Source: Mactromeris polynyma
Lineage: Eukaryota; Mollusca; Bivalvia; Venerida; Mactridae
Assembly: GCA_032209605.1 (NCBI GenBank)
Contig: JASFXZ010000003.1
Coordinates: 4,652,807-4,716,806 of the forward strand
Direction of reading: 5' to 3'
DNA length: 64,000 nucleotides
Positions 22,301 to 29,627 of the stretch are shown here, one piece after another; the first letter of the stretch is position 1, and each line of letters begins with the position of its first letter. Both the position numbers and the translations under genes were made by a program. The notes beneath the pieces were generated by a model, which worked only from the letters and a program-made list of their open reading frames with translations, was not told the DNA's origin and ran no database searches.

Positions 22301-25300
22301 GTCTTTGTTATCAGAGCAAGGGAACCACCAAGTTTTCTTCAACATAATTATAATCATCATGCTATTATCACCAACACCAGAAATCACACATAATACTAAT
22401 CATCACAACCATAAAACACTGGCTACTTATTAAGAAAAAGTACAAAATAAGGCACTTACGGTTTAATCCCCAACTTTCGAAGCTTTGCTGGGTCTACACT
22501 TGGAGGCAGATCTTTCAGCTAGAAAAATAATTGATAACTTTTATATTCCCAGATTGCCCTAACAATGCATTGAAGTAACTGATTAATGATTACCTGATTT
22601 AAAGTAAAAGTAAATTGTTCATCTATTATAGAGTCCCCCCTACTTAACGCGCTAATGAGACATCTACCTTCCAAGTAAATTTACTTCCCGATTCCTATCC
22701 TTCAATGCCTGGCACCAGGTGATATCATAATCGCAGAGAAAATCGTTTGTTTTAACATTAAACACCAGATGCATCGAAAGGCGTCGGCATGGAGATAAGG
22801 TATATGTGTCGAAATAAGTCTCCATTGTGTAACGAGTCAAAGAATTGGCATAAATCAACTATCAACTAAAACACCTTACCTTGATTATATAAACCATAAC
22901 TGTTTTCTTCGTTTTGGCTGAAAAAGAAGAAGAGAGGAATAAAATACAAACCACAAACAAATTAATGAAAATAGCCTTTAGTTCAATATCGTTTATTTTA
23001 CATCAATAAAGTTTACAATTTATATTAATCACTCTTGGTGACGGCTTTCTGGATTAATAACTAGTGCTTGGGCTGAATTTAGGAATTATTAATTACACTT
23101 ATCAATATCAAATTAGGATCAATTTTCAAGAATCAGTCTTAACTTATCAATCAAAATCCTTTTTTAAATTAACATGAAACCTAACTTTAATGTTTTAAAA
23201 GTTTTGCAAATTTATCATGTCTATCACATTATATAAAAAGATTTAGTTTTGCATACCAACTTTTTTAAAGTTTGCCAGAAAGTATATTTGATATTGATCC
23301 TGATCCTAAAAACTAATTCTTAGTGAACACAGTGACTGTAGTACTAGTACAGTGAGTTACCACCGGACCACGGATCTGCTACATTTTAAAAATACATGTA
23401 TATTAAGCAGCATTACATTCTACAGGAATAGAACCTCCAGATTCTGGACTAGATGGCGGGGACATTCTCACAGATTTATTACTGTGTAGTTCCACATAAT
23501 CCACAACTAGCTGCTTGTCTTCATACTGTTTGTGATCAATTCCACGCCATTCTGAAAAGACAGACAATATTATTCATTTAAAAAATTACAAAAAACATAT
23601 TGTGACAGCTAGAAAGAGAATTTATCAACGCCTTTAAAGAATGAGGGCAGACAAATGTGCAAAACAATTTTTTCCGTCATATACAGCAACCAGTTGACCT
23701 AAACATTTTCCTGGAATCAATCATCAACCAGTACTAACTTGCTCTTCCACAAGCAACTGACAACTTCTCGACATGTGGAGGATATGACCGTAGCCAATGA
23801 CATGGAAGAACCTGTCCGACGCAAGAATTGAACCCCGATTTACTGGGTGACAGTCTAGCAATTTAACAACTGAGCCAGTCGGTCGGGCTAAATGCAATGT
23901 AAATCTTAGTTGCCACACACGAGATATCTATGTACCAAGTTTTGTTATAATATCTAATAATATAAATGAAAGATGATGAAATATTTGAAAGATTCTCAGA
24001 TCTTATATTTTCTTTGATCTGTTAAATTCTGCATATGACTGTGGCAGAATGTAACATCTGAGCTACTTTTCTTGAAGCAAATTTGAACATTGCCAGGAGT
24101 CTGCAAATTGGGTCGCAGTGCATATTTATAACAAAGTCGTGTATGGAGAAAATCTTTACCTGCGATTGTTTATGCACTATTTTTGGGAATAGTTTAAATA
24201 TAAGCACCATAATTTTACACATGCTTTCAATAGATATAAGACTGATGTTAGAAATGGTATTATTAAAAGTGATGGTACTTACAGAAAAATGGATTTATAA
24301 CGGTTTGAAACCTGATGCCCAGATTAGGGCATGAAATTGTGTGATCATGGAGTAAAGGGTTAAGTTATTGAGCAGAAACCATTCAATATTTAGCAACAGT
24401 GACCTTGACCCACAAAGTAAGGCCAGTCTTCCTCTACACATAAGCTAAAAGGATAAAGTGTTTACCAAACAGTGCTCGTGCACCAGCTTTTGACTCTGAA
24501 AACATATTCGTCATATGAAGAGCGACATCCTGCAAAACAAATAACAACGTTAGTAACATCACATTTTTCCTAAACACATTTTGGTATAGACTAAATTACA
24601 ATAAAATCTTAGGAATAAAAGTAATTGAAGTAGTGATTAATTAATCAACATTTGCTTTTGATATCAACTGTGTGTGACAGGAAAACCTCTTTGTCAATTT
24701 TTGACTAAATTGAACCAAAACATTTCTTCCAATTTATTGGGAATTTTTACATCCAAATTGGAAAAATATATACTTTTTGGCATTGGGAATAAAGTCGAAT
24801 AAAGGCTATAAACACAGCTGAAAATAAACCCTAAATGCTCACCACATTTTTTGGTCCATGAATCAAGAACTTTTGCGATGGAGTATGATGATCTGTATAG
24901 CCCATCATGCACCCTGAATATCAGATAGAAATCAATGGATAGTTCCCACATTTACAATTTTTACCTCCCTTGTTCTGAATTGTCAGCCATATTAAAGTTT
25001 ATAGGGAATACAATGTAAACGATGATAACTAATCAGACATAAAAATAATAACTTATTCATTATGCTCAAGTGGGCAGTTGGCTCAGTAAGTTAAAGAAAA
25101 AGTGGTTGTCACATGCAAATTATCTTGGTATTTTCTTAATAATCGCATATTTACTATAGGAATTATTATTATAAGGACTTATCAGTTTTGCCTATCAAAG
25201 TGGCTGACTAATAAGAACAAGGAGGTAAATATACAATGTAGATGTGGGAGCTATCTATAAACAAAACATAGCCGAACGTTTTATAGATCAATCTAACAGT

Positions 25301-28300
25301 CAGACTTATTGCATTCATTGCATTCAGTATCCTCGGAGTCAATACCTGTAAAACCTCAATAATGCAACTACCCTTGAGACCCCTAAAATGGTCTGAGGCA
25401 ATAATTATTGAGGTGGTCTTAATATTCAGGTTGAATATATAGTGTAAATAGTGAAAATGGACTTGCAAATTGTGTTCTTAATTTTAAAGTGGTCCTAATA
25501 TTGAGGTGGTCCTATTATTGAGGTGGTCTTTGAGTAAGGTTTTACTGTAGTTTTACAACAAAATGAATCACATGTCATCTCATTTTTCCAGTGAAAGATA
25601 AATACCAAACTTTATATAGCCATAGAATAAATTATCATCAAGTGATAGTATTAATAAATAAACAAGAAATATCTTGAATAAAGATGGTCGGCCCAATTTG
25701 AAGGTTAAGATTTGTTGTGCAACAAAAAAATGTTACTGTCGTTGGTCACTCCAGATCCAAAATGCATTTCGCAGATTTCACTGAAATTCAGTGGATTTTA
25801 GCAAGGTAACGTACCCTTTATCGAAAGGTTAACCAATCCTCGTCAAGGTTACAAACGTTTTTCAGTTGAAGAGAAGTTGGTTTAGTGGTTAACCTAAGAT
25901 TTGATTGGTTTAAACAACACTGATATGCAAATATGCAAAAACCTTGTTAGTACAGCTGCGCTGAAAATCTACCCAATATTGGAAGATGCAACTAACTGAA
26001 ATCTGTGATTATTGAAATACAGAAAATAATTCTTTGACATGATGATTATCCCCCCCACACACACACAAGACATCAACTAGCTTACCTAACAGTCCACCAA
26101 TATTGTCCCAGGAGTTGTAAGTAATGAACGTGTTGTACACAATCCCCACTTTACCCCTGTAAATGGCAAGAAAACAGCCATAGCATTGAAACACATTCCT
26201 GTCTTTATGAAGGAAAATAATTATTTTAAATAAATACTAGAAATATTTCAATGGATTAAAGGAGTAGAATGCCAGGTGGTTTGGATCACAGGAGATTGTC
26301 ACAAGTTCTCTTCCTTTATTCCTTCTTGAGTTTTCTCTCTTTATTACTTCTAGAGTTCTCTCCATTTATCCCTTCTAAAGTACCCTTATACACCAGAACC
26401 CCTTTAAACAGGACACATCCTCCAGTCGCAACTTATTGACTATATAAATCACCCCTTTAATTGGGAAACCCCTTAATTCACGAACAGGACAAGAATTTTG
26501 GCCCAAAATGGATATTTCCATTATAAATCACCCCTTCAAACTGGACAAGAATAAAGTCTCAATATTGTTTTTCAAGTCTTGCACAAGACCTTTCCACAAA
26601 GAGTTTGATCCAGAGCACTGAATCAGAAGAATGATTTTCAAATGCTTATTCAATTAAATAATTGGAATAATAAGTTTAAAATATACAGTAAATAAAGTCA
26701 GTCAATATTGTCAAAGTACTCACGAATATGAAAATAGTTTGAATGTACCCTCTCCACAGTTGAATAAGTACCTGAAACCAGTAAGACATCAGTATCATTA
26801 TACTTATAACAAAGCTTCTATAGCACGATCAAATACAAATAGAAGTTAAAATACTGATAATATGCCCAATGCTATATGTCAGATTGATTTTATTTCAGAT
26901 AAATACAAACATTTTTTTAAACTTAGACATAACTAAGTGTGGATCCAGCAATTTTCATCAGAAGGGGACCAGGTCTTACAGTATATGGCCTTTGAAATTT
27001 TAGTCCCCTTCTGGATACAGGATTTTAATGAGAAAAAAAAATATTTTTGCTAAAATCTCAGGGGGGGGGTGTCCGGAACCTCAGCCTAGACATGTTATTG
27101 AAATCAACTTTAATCAGATGAGCTCACAGCCATTCTTTTGTTTTCAAATGTATACAAACACCTATCCCTATGTTCACAAAAGATCAGCGGATCTGAATCA
27201 AGTTGATCCATAAAAATATTTGCCATTTTCATTAAGTAATTGAACACTTGTTACCAGTAGTTCTCATAAACATACACAAAAATACCTAAACATCTTCTAA
27301 TTAACATCGTGAAAACATACTAAACTTCACCATGATGTTGAGAAGTTAATTAACTATACTTATGACTGAAACTGATCCAGAAAAAATCAGGATCGATTTT
27401 CCAAAATCGGTCATTTATAACATATTTCTTTCCATCTTTTGCTTAATAAGCATAACAATGAATTAAATGTCTCAAAAGTTTTGCAGGATGTTCAACAATA
27501 ATCGACTTTGACACCTATGTCTTTCTGTCCGACTACAGACTGATTGGATTGAAAATATCGAATAAACAGAAAACTCATTCCTTACCTATCTAGACTAGTT
27601 TTAAGAAGGAGACTTCGTCCTAACCCCTTACTGCCCGTAGAAAGCACACAAAGAGTAACACCAGAAGACACTGGTACATCATTTCGAAGCTTCTGCTTGT
27701 GAACATCAAAACGTGATGGCACCCTTTGTTCTAATTTAGACTTCCACATGTTCGGCAACTACAAACAAGACCAAAGATGCACATTGTGATTTATTATACC
27801 TGATATCCATTCTCAATACTAAACTCTCATAAATCTATTAGTTTCCGGCGTCAGCTACGCTTCAATGTCGAAGCTAGGACAAAGTTATGGTTCCCACTGG
27901 TACCCGGATTTCATTGTTTATTGATTCTTTTTAAAAACGTAATTGTCGATGCATAACAGTGGGAAACATCATACGCTGAACAATTCATCGGATAAGTGTA
28001 GTGTCAAATCGATTGGACTACCTAATTTAGATAAAGGAAATGCAATCAGACTGTGAAAATGGCACTTTTTGACACATGGCGTAAATACACAGACAAAACG
28101 GCAACATGGTGCAAGGTAATCGAGGCATGGCGCGGCGCCATACTTAAAGGGCCTGGCGGAACACTATCCAAGAAGAGACATTCTTACTGTCATCAACAGA
28201 AAATTACTTGTCAAAGTGATGTGTTTTTAGCCTGACACACATAGATGTCTACGTCCCCAATATTGATTTGATTAGTCTGTTGAAAGATATATATAGATCT

Positions 28301-28630
28301 ATAGTCCCTTTACAACAAAAAAACAGGTGCAGTAATTTGGAGACATTTTGACCTGGGGCCGTTTTGAAAGCAAATCAACAGACACGCAAATAAAACCTGC
28401 CATTCCCCATCAAAAGAAAATGATGACATTAATAATAAAATACATAAACGTTCTTTGAAGTAGATCCGGACGAAAGTATACTATCCGAATATTAATACAC
28501 TTACCTTCTTGGTGTCACGGACACAATAACATCTAGTTTGTTGTGATATCGGTGCGGTATATTTTCCTGGACAACGCTTAAAGGTCCTGATAAAGCAATC
28601 AGCTAAACTCAAACGTCTATTAATATACAT
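6917..28630 (-). CDS. ELAC2: ELAC2, long-form ribonuclease Z (complete, 22 coding exons)
   Basis: Endonuclease that removes 3' trailers from precursor tRNAs in nucleus and mitochondria. Minus-strand coding exons in order: 28505-28630, 27586-27758, 26724-26771, 26086-26156, 24843-24913, 24466-24529, 23417-23551, 22880-22917, 22460-22518, 18994-19054, 18217-18271, 17223-17379, 16432-16659, 15547-15743, 13394-13490, 12773-12914, 11302-11447, 10695-10758, 9677-9797, 8664-8742, 7914-8058, 6917-7309. All phases agree, giving 2670 nt (889 aa; human protein 826). The N-terminal half is the degenerate metallo-lactamase half typical of the long form (YLFNCGEG, NIGGLLG). The C-terminal half is catalytic: FLGTGSAAP 505-513, DCGEG 535-539, HLHYDH 567-572, H652 in VRHTASSFG, D674 in YSGDCMP, H693 in LIHEG, H710 before STTSQ, H732 in LTHFSQR. 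The tail after about residue 770 is Lys/Ser/Asn-rich and low complexity. The exon 7 donor (GTAATG after GAAT) is the least certain join. Identity is very secure. Confidence 0.96.
7914..8058 (-). CDS. ELAC2: ELAC2 exon 21: C-terminal His motif
   Basis: Encodes STTSQALDVAKEMNAKF and LTHFSQRF, closely matching the HSTTSQA and LNHFSQRY region of animal RNase Z. His732 is the motif V histidine. It ends FDFMQ at phase 0. Confidence 0.95.
8837..9133 (+). repeat. ~290-bp dispersed repeat ('ACAAGAAATATCTTGAA' family), copy 1
   Basis: Begins with the near-palindrome CAAGAAATATCTTG and AAAGATGGTCGG. It continues through GATTTGTTGTGCAACA, GGTTTAGTGGTTAACG and ATATGCAAATAGCAAAGCC, and ends GTTAGTACGGCTGCGCC. 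Other copies: 13497-13706 plus 14992-15070 (split by an insertion), 25661-25966, and on the minus strand 42069-42353 and 59907-60109 (internally deleted). No coding content. GGTTTAGTGGTTAACG resembles a tRNA A-box, so a SINE origin is possible but unproven. Confidence 0.88.
9677..9797 (-). CDS. ELAC2: ELAC2 exon 19: motifs III and IV
   Basis: Encodes CSAMPVRHTASSFG and KLAYSGDCMPS. His652 (motif III) and Asp674 (motif IV, bridging the two metals in this fold) are present. The acceptor is TTTTCAG|TGT and the donor is GAGG|GTAGG. Confidence 0.93.
10068..10233. mobile_element. MITE with CAGTAAAACCTC ends, TA flanks
   Basis: Inverted ends CAGTAAAACCTCA and TGAGGTTTTACTG are flanked by TA on both sides, as for Tc1/mariner-type insertions. 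The interior carries repeated ACCACCTCAATA-like segments. About eleven copies lie in the window: truncated 4395-4530, 10068-10233, 12072-12232, 25345-25547, 36537-36726, 36730-36880, 43925-44120, truncated 47698-47736, 52164-52347, 53035-53356 and 56363-56539, plus a stub near 56987. Confidence 0.85.
10368..10620 (+). mobile_element. LINE or SINE 3' tail ending in GCGCTATATAAAT
   Basis: A non-coding block that ends ATGAAACGGGCGCTATATAAAT and then AATAAATAATTTTT. GCGCTATATAAAT is also found at the 3' end of the LINE at 44238-45269 and is typical of CR1/L2-group tails. It could be a 5'-truncated LINE or a SINE sharing the LINE's tail; no reverse-transcriptase frame was recognised here. Confidence 0.6.
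11131..11230. repeat. tandem 'AACAAGAGGGCCATGATGG' repeat pair
   Basis: AACAAGAGGGCCATGATGG occurs at about 11131 and again at about 11211, each followed by a TATATTGC or TATATCACG segment. The GCTCACCTGA motif seen here also occurs, inverted, in the block ending near 19395. Confidence 0.65.
11302..11447 (-). CDS. ELAC2: ELAC2 exon 17
   Basis: No long open frame marks this exon; I found it by phase and homology. The acceptor CCACAG at 11448-11453 and the donor GA|GTAAGT bound 146 nt. The product starts GLYTIAETRERVI and has LLVLAPLSMKKWV, which aligns with GLPSILLQRERAL and LLVVAPNQLKAWL of human ELAC2. Phase 0 in and phase 2 out fit exons 16 and 18 exactly. Confidence 0.88.
11575..11665 (-). 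mobile_element. tRNA-derived SINE fragment
   Basis: On the minus strand CAATAGTTGAATTGTTAGAG resembles a degenerate tRNA A-box region. GGTTGAGGGATTGATTCC is a degenerate B-box. Spacing and order fit a pol III promoter from an old tRNA-derived SINE. Confidence 0.5.
11666..11985. repeat. ~320-bp dispersed repeat ('AGAATAAGTTGCTAC'), copy 1
   Basis: Runs from AGAGAGAATAAGTTGCTACAG through CTCTCCACACAGACCTCC and GAGGAGGCGCAAGGG to ATAACATGAACACTATA. Other copies are at 15786-16112 and 63718-63880 (partial). Short open frames appear in several frames, but none matches a domain I recognise, so it is unclassified. Confidence 0.8.
12072..12232. mobile_element. CAGTAAAACCTC MITE copy in ELAC2 intron 16
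   Basis: Left end TA|CAGTAAAACCTC. The right end GAGGTTTTCCTG|TA has one change in the inverted repeat. The interior matches the copy at 10068-10233. Confidence 0.82.
12390..12767. mobile_element. element ending in AAAAAAAATCACTG
   Basis: Contains CCCAAATTTGGGAAAATAAG near its left part, then GGGGAAAATTGACACTTTTT and GGGGAAACAGCC. It ends AAAAAAATCACTG a few bases from the ELAC2 exon 16 donor. The same parts bound the element at 13707-14991, and an inverted fragment lies at about 48900-49070. Likely a MITE with AGTGATTTTTTT ends; the left boundary is uncertain. Confidence 0.6.
12773..12914 (-). CDS. ELAC2: ELAC2 exon 16: zinc-binding HxHxDH motif
   Basis: Encodes residues 527-574, including LLLDCGEGT and SHLHYDHHG. 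His567, His569, Asp571 and His572 form motif II of the metallo-beta-lactamase fold, which binds the catalytic zinc ions. The donor is GGG|GTAAGTC. Only about five intron bases separate that donor from the end of a repeat that finishes in a run of A and CACTG. Confidence 0.95.
12970..13140. repeat. ~170-bp repeat ('ATTCGAA...GTCGAATA'), copy 1
   Basis: Runs of TCGAA/TCGAAT with CGTTCATTCGAAATCATTGG at one end and GGTTGTCGAATAAACGAGG at the other. A diverged copy is at 15098-15275. The ends can pair only weakly. Confidence 0.6.
13150..13365. repeat. dispersed 'CCCCAAAATCAATAGGG' repeat, copy 2
   Basis: Shares CCCCAAAATCAATAGGGTTCC, GATAGGTCAAGG and TTATTGATCGGAAA with 6597-6780. It ends in a GACGGACAGACA stretch and AAGGGGAGCATAA, the same kind of tail that closes the tandem array at 20.3-22.1 kb. 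Confidence 0.75.
13806..14791 (-). mobile_element. pogo/Tigger-like non-autonomous element A
   Basis: 986 bp between TA dinucleotides, with ends CAGTGGAACCCCTCTAAACC and its inverted counterpart (GGGGTTCCACTG). Sub-terminal copies of GGTTTAGAGGGG occur at both sides. It encodes on the minus strand the first part of a CENP-B-type transposase (13954-14139) and lacks any DDE catalytic domain. TA target, CAGT ends and a CENP-B N-terminal helix-turn-helix point to the pogo group of Tc1/mariner. Confidence 0.85.
13954..14139 (-). pseudogene. pogo transposase N-terminal fragment (CENP-B HTH)
   Basis: 61 codons from ATG at 14139 to a stop at 13954. It begins MSAPPSKRRRIELSLDDK and has KFGIGKSTVSD, the helix-turn-helix signature of CENP-B/pogo transposase N-termini. 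After that the frame runs into unrelated sequence, so both the second DNA-binding domain and the DDE domain are missing. A related fragment is at 21758-21880. Confidence 0.8.
15786..16112. repeat. 'AGAATAAGTTGCTAC' repeat, copy 2
   Basis: Same order of motifs as 11666-11985 (AGAGAATAAGTTGCTACAGG, ACACAGACCTCCGGGAAG, ACAGCTGGCAACA, ATAACATGAACACTATA). It lies in ELAC2 intron 13, 42 bases from exon 14. Confidence 0.8.
16800..17040. repeat. imperfect ~160-bp tandem duplication
   Basis: GGCTATCTTGAATGTGATCTGG at about 16811 and GGCCATCTTGAATGTGATCGGG at about 16962 each lead into TCACACACTACA and AATATTNGTG...AAATCCT. This is two diverged units in ELAC2 intron 12. Confidence 0.65.
17767..17960. 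mobile_element. MITE with TACTGTAAAAGTC ends
   Basis: TACTGTAAAAGTC at 17767 and its exact inverse GACTTTTACAGTA ending at 17960 bound 194 bp of non-coding AT-rich sequence. TA at both edges fits a Tc1/mariner-type target. Single copy in this window. Confidence 0.75.
18002..18175 (+). mobile_element. MITE with CAGGGGTTCC ends, copy 1
   Basis: CAGGGGTTCC at the left and GGAACCCCTG at the right bound about 175 bp with TTGATAT.TTTT, TTTACCATTTAATAGCCAAAAT and AATCCAGGGGTCAAAGGG inside. Other copies: 31586-31783 (opposite), 31882-32054, 47737-47926, 49284-49477, 57550-57734 (opposite) and 60938-61130. CAGGGG ends suggest a hAT-type element, but I could not confirm an 8-bp target duplication. Confidence 0.82.
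18560..18650 (+). mobile_element. tRNA-derived SINE fragment with strong B-box
   Basis: ACCGGCAATCAGGAGACCTG followed by GGGTTCGAATCCCGG is a near-perfect tRNA T-arm and pol III B-box preceded by a plausible anticodon-arm region. The A-box side is degenerate and there is no complete cloverleaf, so this is a SINE relic and not a tRNA gene. Confidence 0.6.
19160..19395. repeat. dispersed repeat ending 'GCTCAGGTGAGCTAA'
   Basis: Contains TACTCTCCGTTGCGAGGTTC, AACTTTGGTCAAAGAGGAG, a (GACA)n-like tract (AGACAGACAGATAGACAGAC) and CAATAGCTCACCATAAGC...TTGCTCAGGTGAGC, a short stem. It resembles common mollusc intron repeats; no second full copy was seen here. Confidence 0.5.
20255..21058. repeat. 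five-copy ~168-bp tandem array ('AATCAAAGGGCCATAACTC')
   Basis: Units start at about 20255, 20412, 20578, 20747 and 20915, with spacing of 157 to 169 bp. Each has CATAATCAAAGGGCCATAAC, CAAAACCNTGTGATAATATG, CTCCTCTTGGTAGTGAAGC, AAGTTTTGTTGAATTCCAG and GTAGTCCGGACAAG. Later units are the most alike, so the array grew recently at its right end. It lies in ELAC2 intron 9. Open frames spanning units on the minus strand are repeat artefacts. Confidence 0.92.
21110..22029 (+). mobile_element. pogo/Tigger-like non-autonomous element B
   Basis: 920 bp between TA dinucleotides, with ends CAGTGTAACCTCCC and GGGAGGTTACACTG. Sub-terminal AAACCGGA repeats occur on both sides. It carries a 40-codon CENP-B-type transposase start on the plus strand (21758-21880). 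It sits in the tail of the 'GGCCATAACTC' array: GACGGACGGACGGAAAGACGG lies just left and CCCTTCGGGGACGGGGAGC just right, which are parts of one tail in the related repeat at 13150-13365. Confidence 0.83.
21758..21880 (+). pseudogene. pogo transposase N-terminal fragment in element B
   Basis: MSQPPSKRRRIELSLEDK is nearly identical to the start of the fragment at 13954-14139 (MSAPPSKRRRIELSLDDK). The frame diverges after about residue 18 and ends in a stop after 40 codons. No catalytic domain follows. Confidence 0.78.
22640..22760 (-). mobile_element. SINE body fragment
   Basis: On the minus strand CACCTGGTGCCAGGCATTGA, AGGTAGATGTCTCATTAG and AAGTAAATTTACTT match the 3' body of the SINE at 50895-51115 (CTGGTGCCTGGCATTGAAGG, AGTAGGTGTCTCATAAG). 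Confidence 0.6.
23816..23888 (-). mobile_element. tRNA-Asp-like SINE head
   Basis: 73 bp on the minus strand starting GCCCGACCGACTGGCTCAG (A-box-like TGGCTCAGT). It has GACTGTCACCCAGT (an Asp GTC-type anticodon loop) and CGGGGTTCAATTC (B-box), ending GCGTCGGAC. The acceptor ends pair at most imperfectly and the T stem is broken, so a functional tRNA is unlikely; a SINE head is the better reading. Confidence 0.6.
24560..24840. repeat. ~250-bp repeat ('TTTATTGGGAATTTTTACAT'), copy 1
   Basis: Shares AGTGATTAATTAATCA, TTTATTGGGAATTTTTACAT, AAATATATACTTTT and GGCTATAAA...GAAAATAAACCCT with 46270-46612 in the same order. AT-rich and non-coding. It ends against ELAC2 exon 5. Confidence 0.75.
24938..25255. 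mobile_element. ~320-bp MITE with ~50-bp inverted ends, copy 1
   Basis: The left end GATAGTTCCCACATTTACA plus TACCTCCCTTGTTCTGAAT faces ATAAGAACAAGGAGGTAAAT plus TGTAGATGTGGGAGCTATC. The interior has TTATTCATTATGCTCA and GTGGTTGTCACATGCAAATT. A second copy is at 62093-62409. This copy starts 25 bases upstream of the ELAC2 exon 5 acceptor. Confidence 0.88.
25345..25547. mobile_element. CAGTAAAACCTC MITE copy in ELAC2 intron 4
   Basis: Inner segments run in the opposite sense to 10068-10233 (TGGTCTTAATATTCAGGTTGA, TATTGAGGTGGTC). The ends CCTGTAAAACCTCA and AGGTTTTACTG lie next to TA. Confidence 0.78.
25661..25966 (+). repeat. ~290-bp 'ACAAGAAATATCTTGAA' repeat, copy 3
   Basis: Uninterrupted copy with AACAAGAAATATCTTGAATA, AAGTTGGTTTAGTGGTTAAC and TTAGTACAGCTGCGC. 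Confidence 0.85.
28505..28630 (-). CDS. ELAC2: ELAC2 exon 1: start and likely mitochondrial targeting segment
   Basis: Forty-two codons ending exactly at a phase-0 donor (AAG|GTAAG). The peptide MYINRRLSLADCFIRTFKR is rich in Arg, hydroxylated and hydrophobic residues and lacks acidic residues apart from one Asp, as expected of a mitochondrial presequence. An ATG 20 bases upstream is out of frame. The next in-frame Met is residue 46 (LPNMWKSK), four codons into exon 2. Starting there would skip the presequence, parallel to the dual-start use known for human ELAC2; use of Met46 is inference. Confidence 0.85.
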
Positions 28631-29627
28631 AAGTTGAATGATGTAACCATGTGTCAATGCACACGGAAACCACTTTCAGTTGCATATATGCGAAATGAAC
28701 GAAATGGGTTCATAAATAGTGGAAACGGGAAATGTGCAAATATACAGTTTTTAAGCCCTAAAAGAAAACAACGATGAAAATTATATGGAACAAAACTCAA
28801 TAGCCCACTGCATATAACTTGTTTATTACCAATAGCATACACTTTTGGGGAGTAATAATGATGCACTTGCAGGGCCGTAAATTGCCTCCCCTGGAAGGGG
28901 AGGCACCCCGCCGAGCCGAGCGAGGCGAAAAAAAATTTGGACCCTTTTTAGACAAAAAATGATTTTTTTTTCAGCCCGCAATAGGAGGCAACTGCCTACA
29001 TGCCTCCATGTAATTTACGGCCCTGACTTGTCACTACTTTTATTTGGTATAAAAGTACTGTGAGATGACCCCCGCAAATTACCAACGCACATGTCGATCG
29101 AATCAAAAACAAAAAGTAGTCCATTATTTAATTATGATTTCACAAGTAAAACAGGCTTTTGCGAATAAATCTTGATACTGTTTGAAATATTTCAACAAAG
29201 TTTGTTTCTTGATACTATTGAATAATATTCAGATATGCGGTTTGCAACTTGATTTACTGAAACACACTCATATTTGCGTATGAATATCAAATACTAATTG
29301 TCATCTCGTTGCGGCAATAATTGGTAGCCCTCTGGCGGGGATTTAAAACTGAGGCAAAGCGGATATTAGTTGCCGGTGTACGCTTTGAATTAGTATCAGC
29401 AGGTATATTATTTTGAAGATTTGAATTTAGAATGTAACCATAACGCGTGAAATCGTTGATTGGCTTTGGTATTTCGTACTTTCACTTTTACGATCGCGGT
29501 TCGACAAGCGCGACACTCGAAGCGTTACACGTATTATAATTAAAATTCGGTGCGTGCACAGAGCGTGACTATTTGTATTTACATCTGTAGGGTTACATTT
29601 TAGATAAGTGTTGTGTGGAGACCAACG
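28631..29627. promoter_or_regulatory. divergent ELAC2-LLGL intergenic region (shared promoter candidate)
   Basis: The two ATG codons are 997 bases apart and point away from each other, so both promoters and 5' UTRs must lie here unless there are upstream non-coding exons. The right third has several CG-containing words (ATCGCGGTTCGACAAGCGCGAC) that are rare elsewhere in this AT-rich window, near where LLGL transcription would begin. A 156-bp inverted-repeat element (28870-29025) sits in the middle. No TATA box is evident at either side. Confidence 0.55.
28870..29025. mobile_element. 156-bp MITE with CAGGGCCGTAAATT ends and 5-bp target duplication
   Basis: CAGGGCCGTAAATTGCCTCC at the left and ATGTAATTTACGGCCCTG at the right are inverted copies. 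ACTTG is repeated directly at 28865-28869 and 29026-29030. The interior contains a GAGGCACCCCGCCGAGCCGA block and a long A tract. Superfamily not assigned: the CAGGG end recalls hAT, but the duplication is 5 bp, not 8. Confidence 0.87.

Noticed and set aside
24694..24951. 85-codon minus-strand open frame at ELAC2 exon 5
   Set aside because: The true exon is 24843-24913 in a different frame. The remaining similarity to 46404-46637 comes from a shared repeat.
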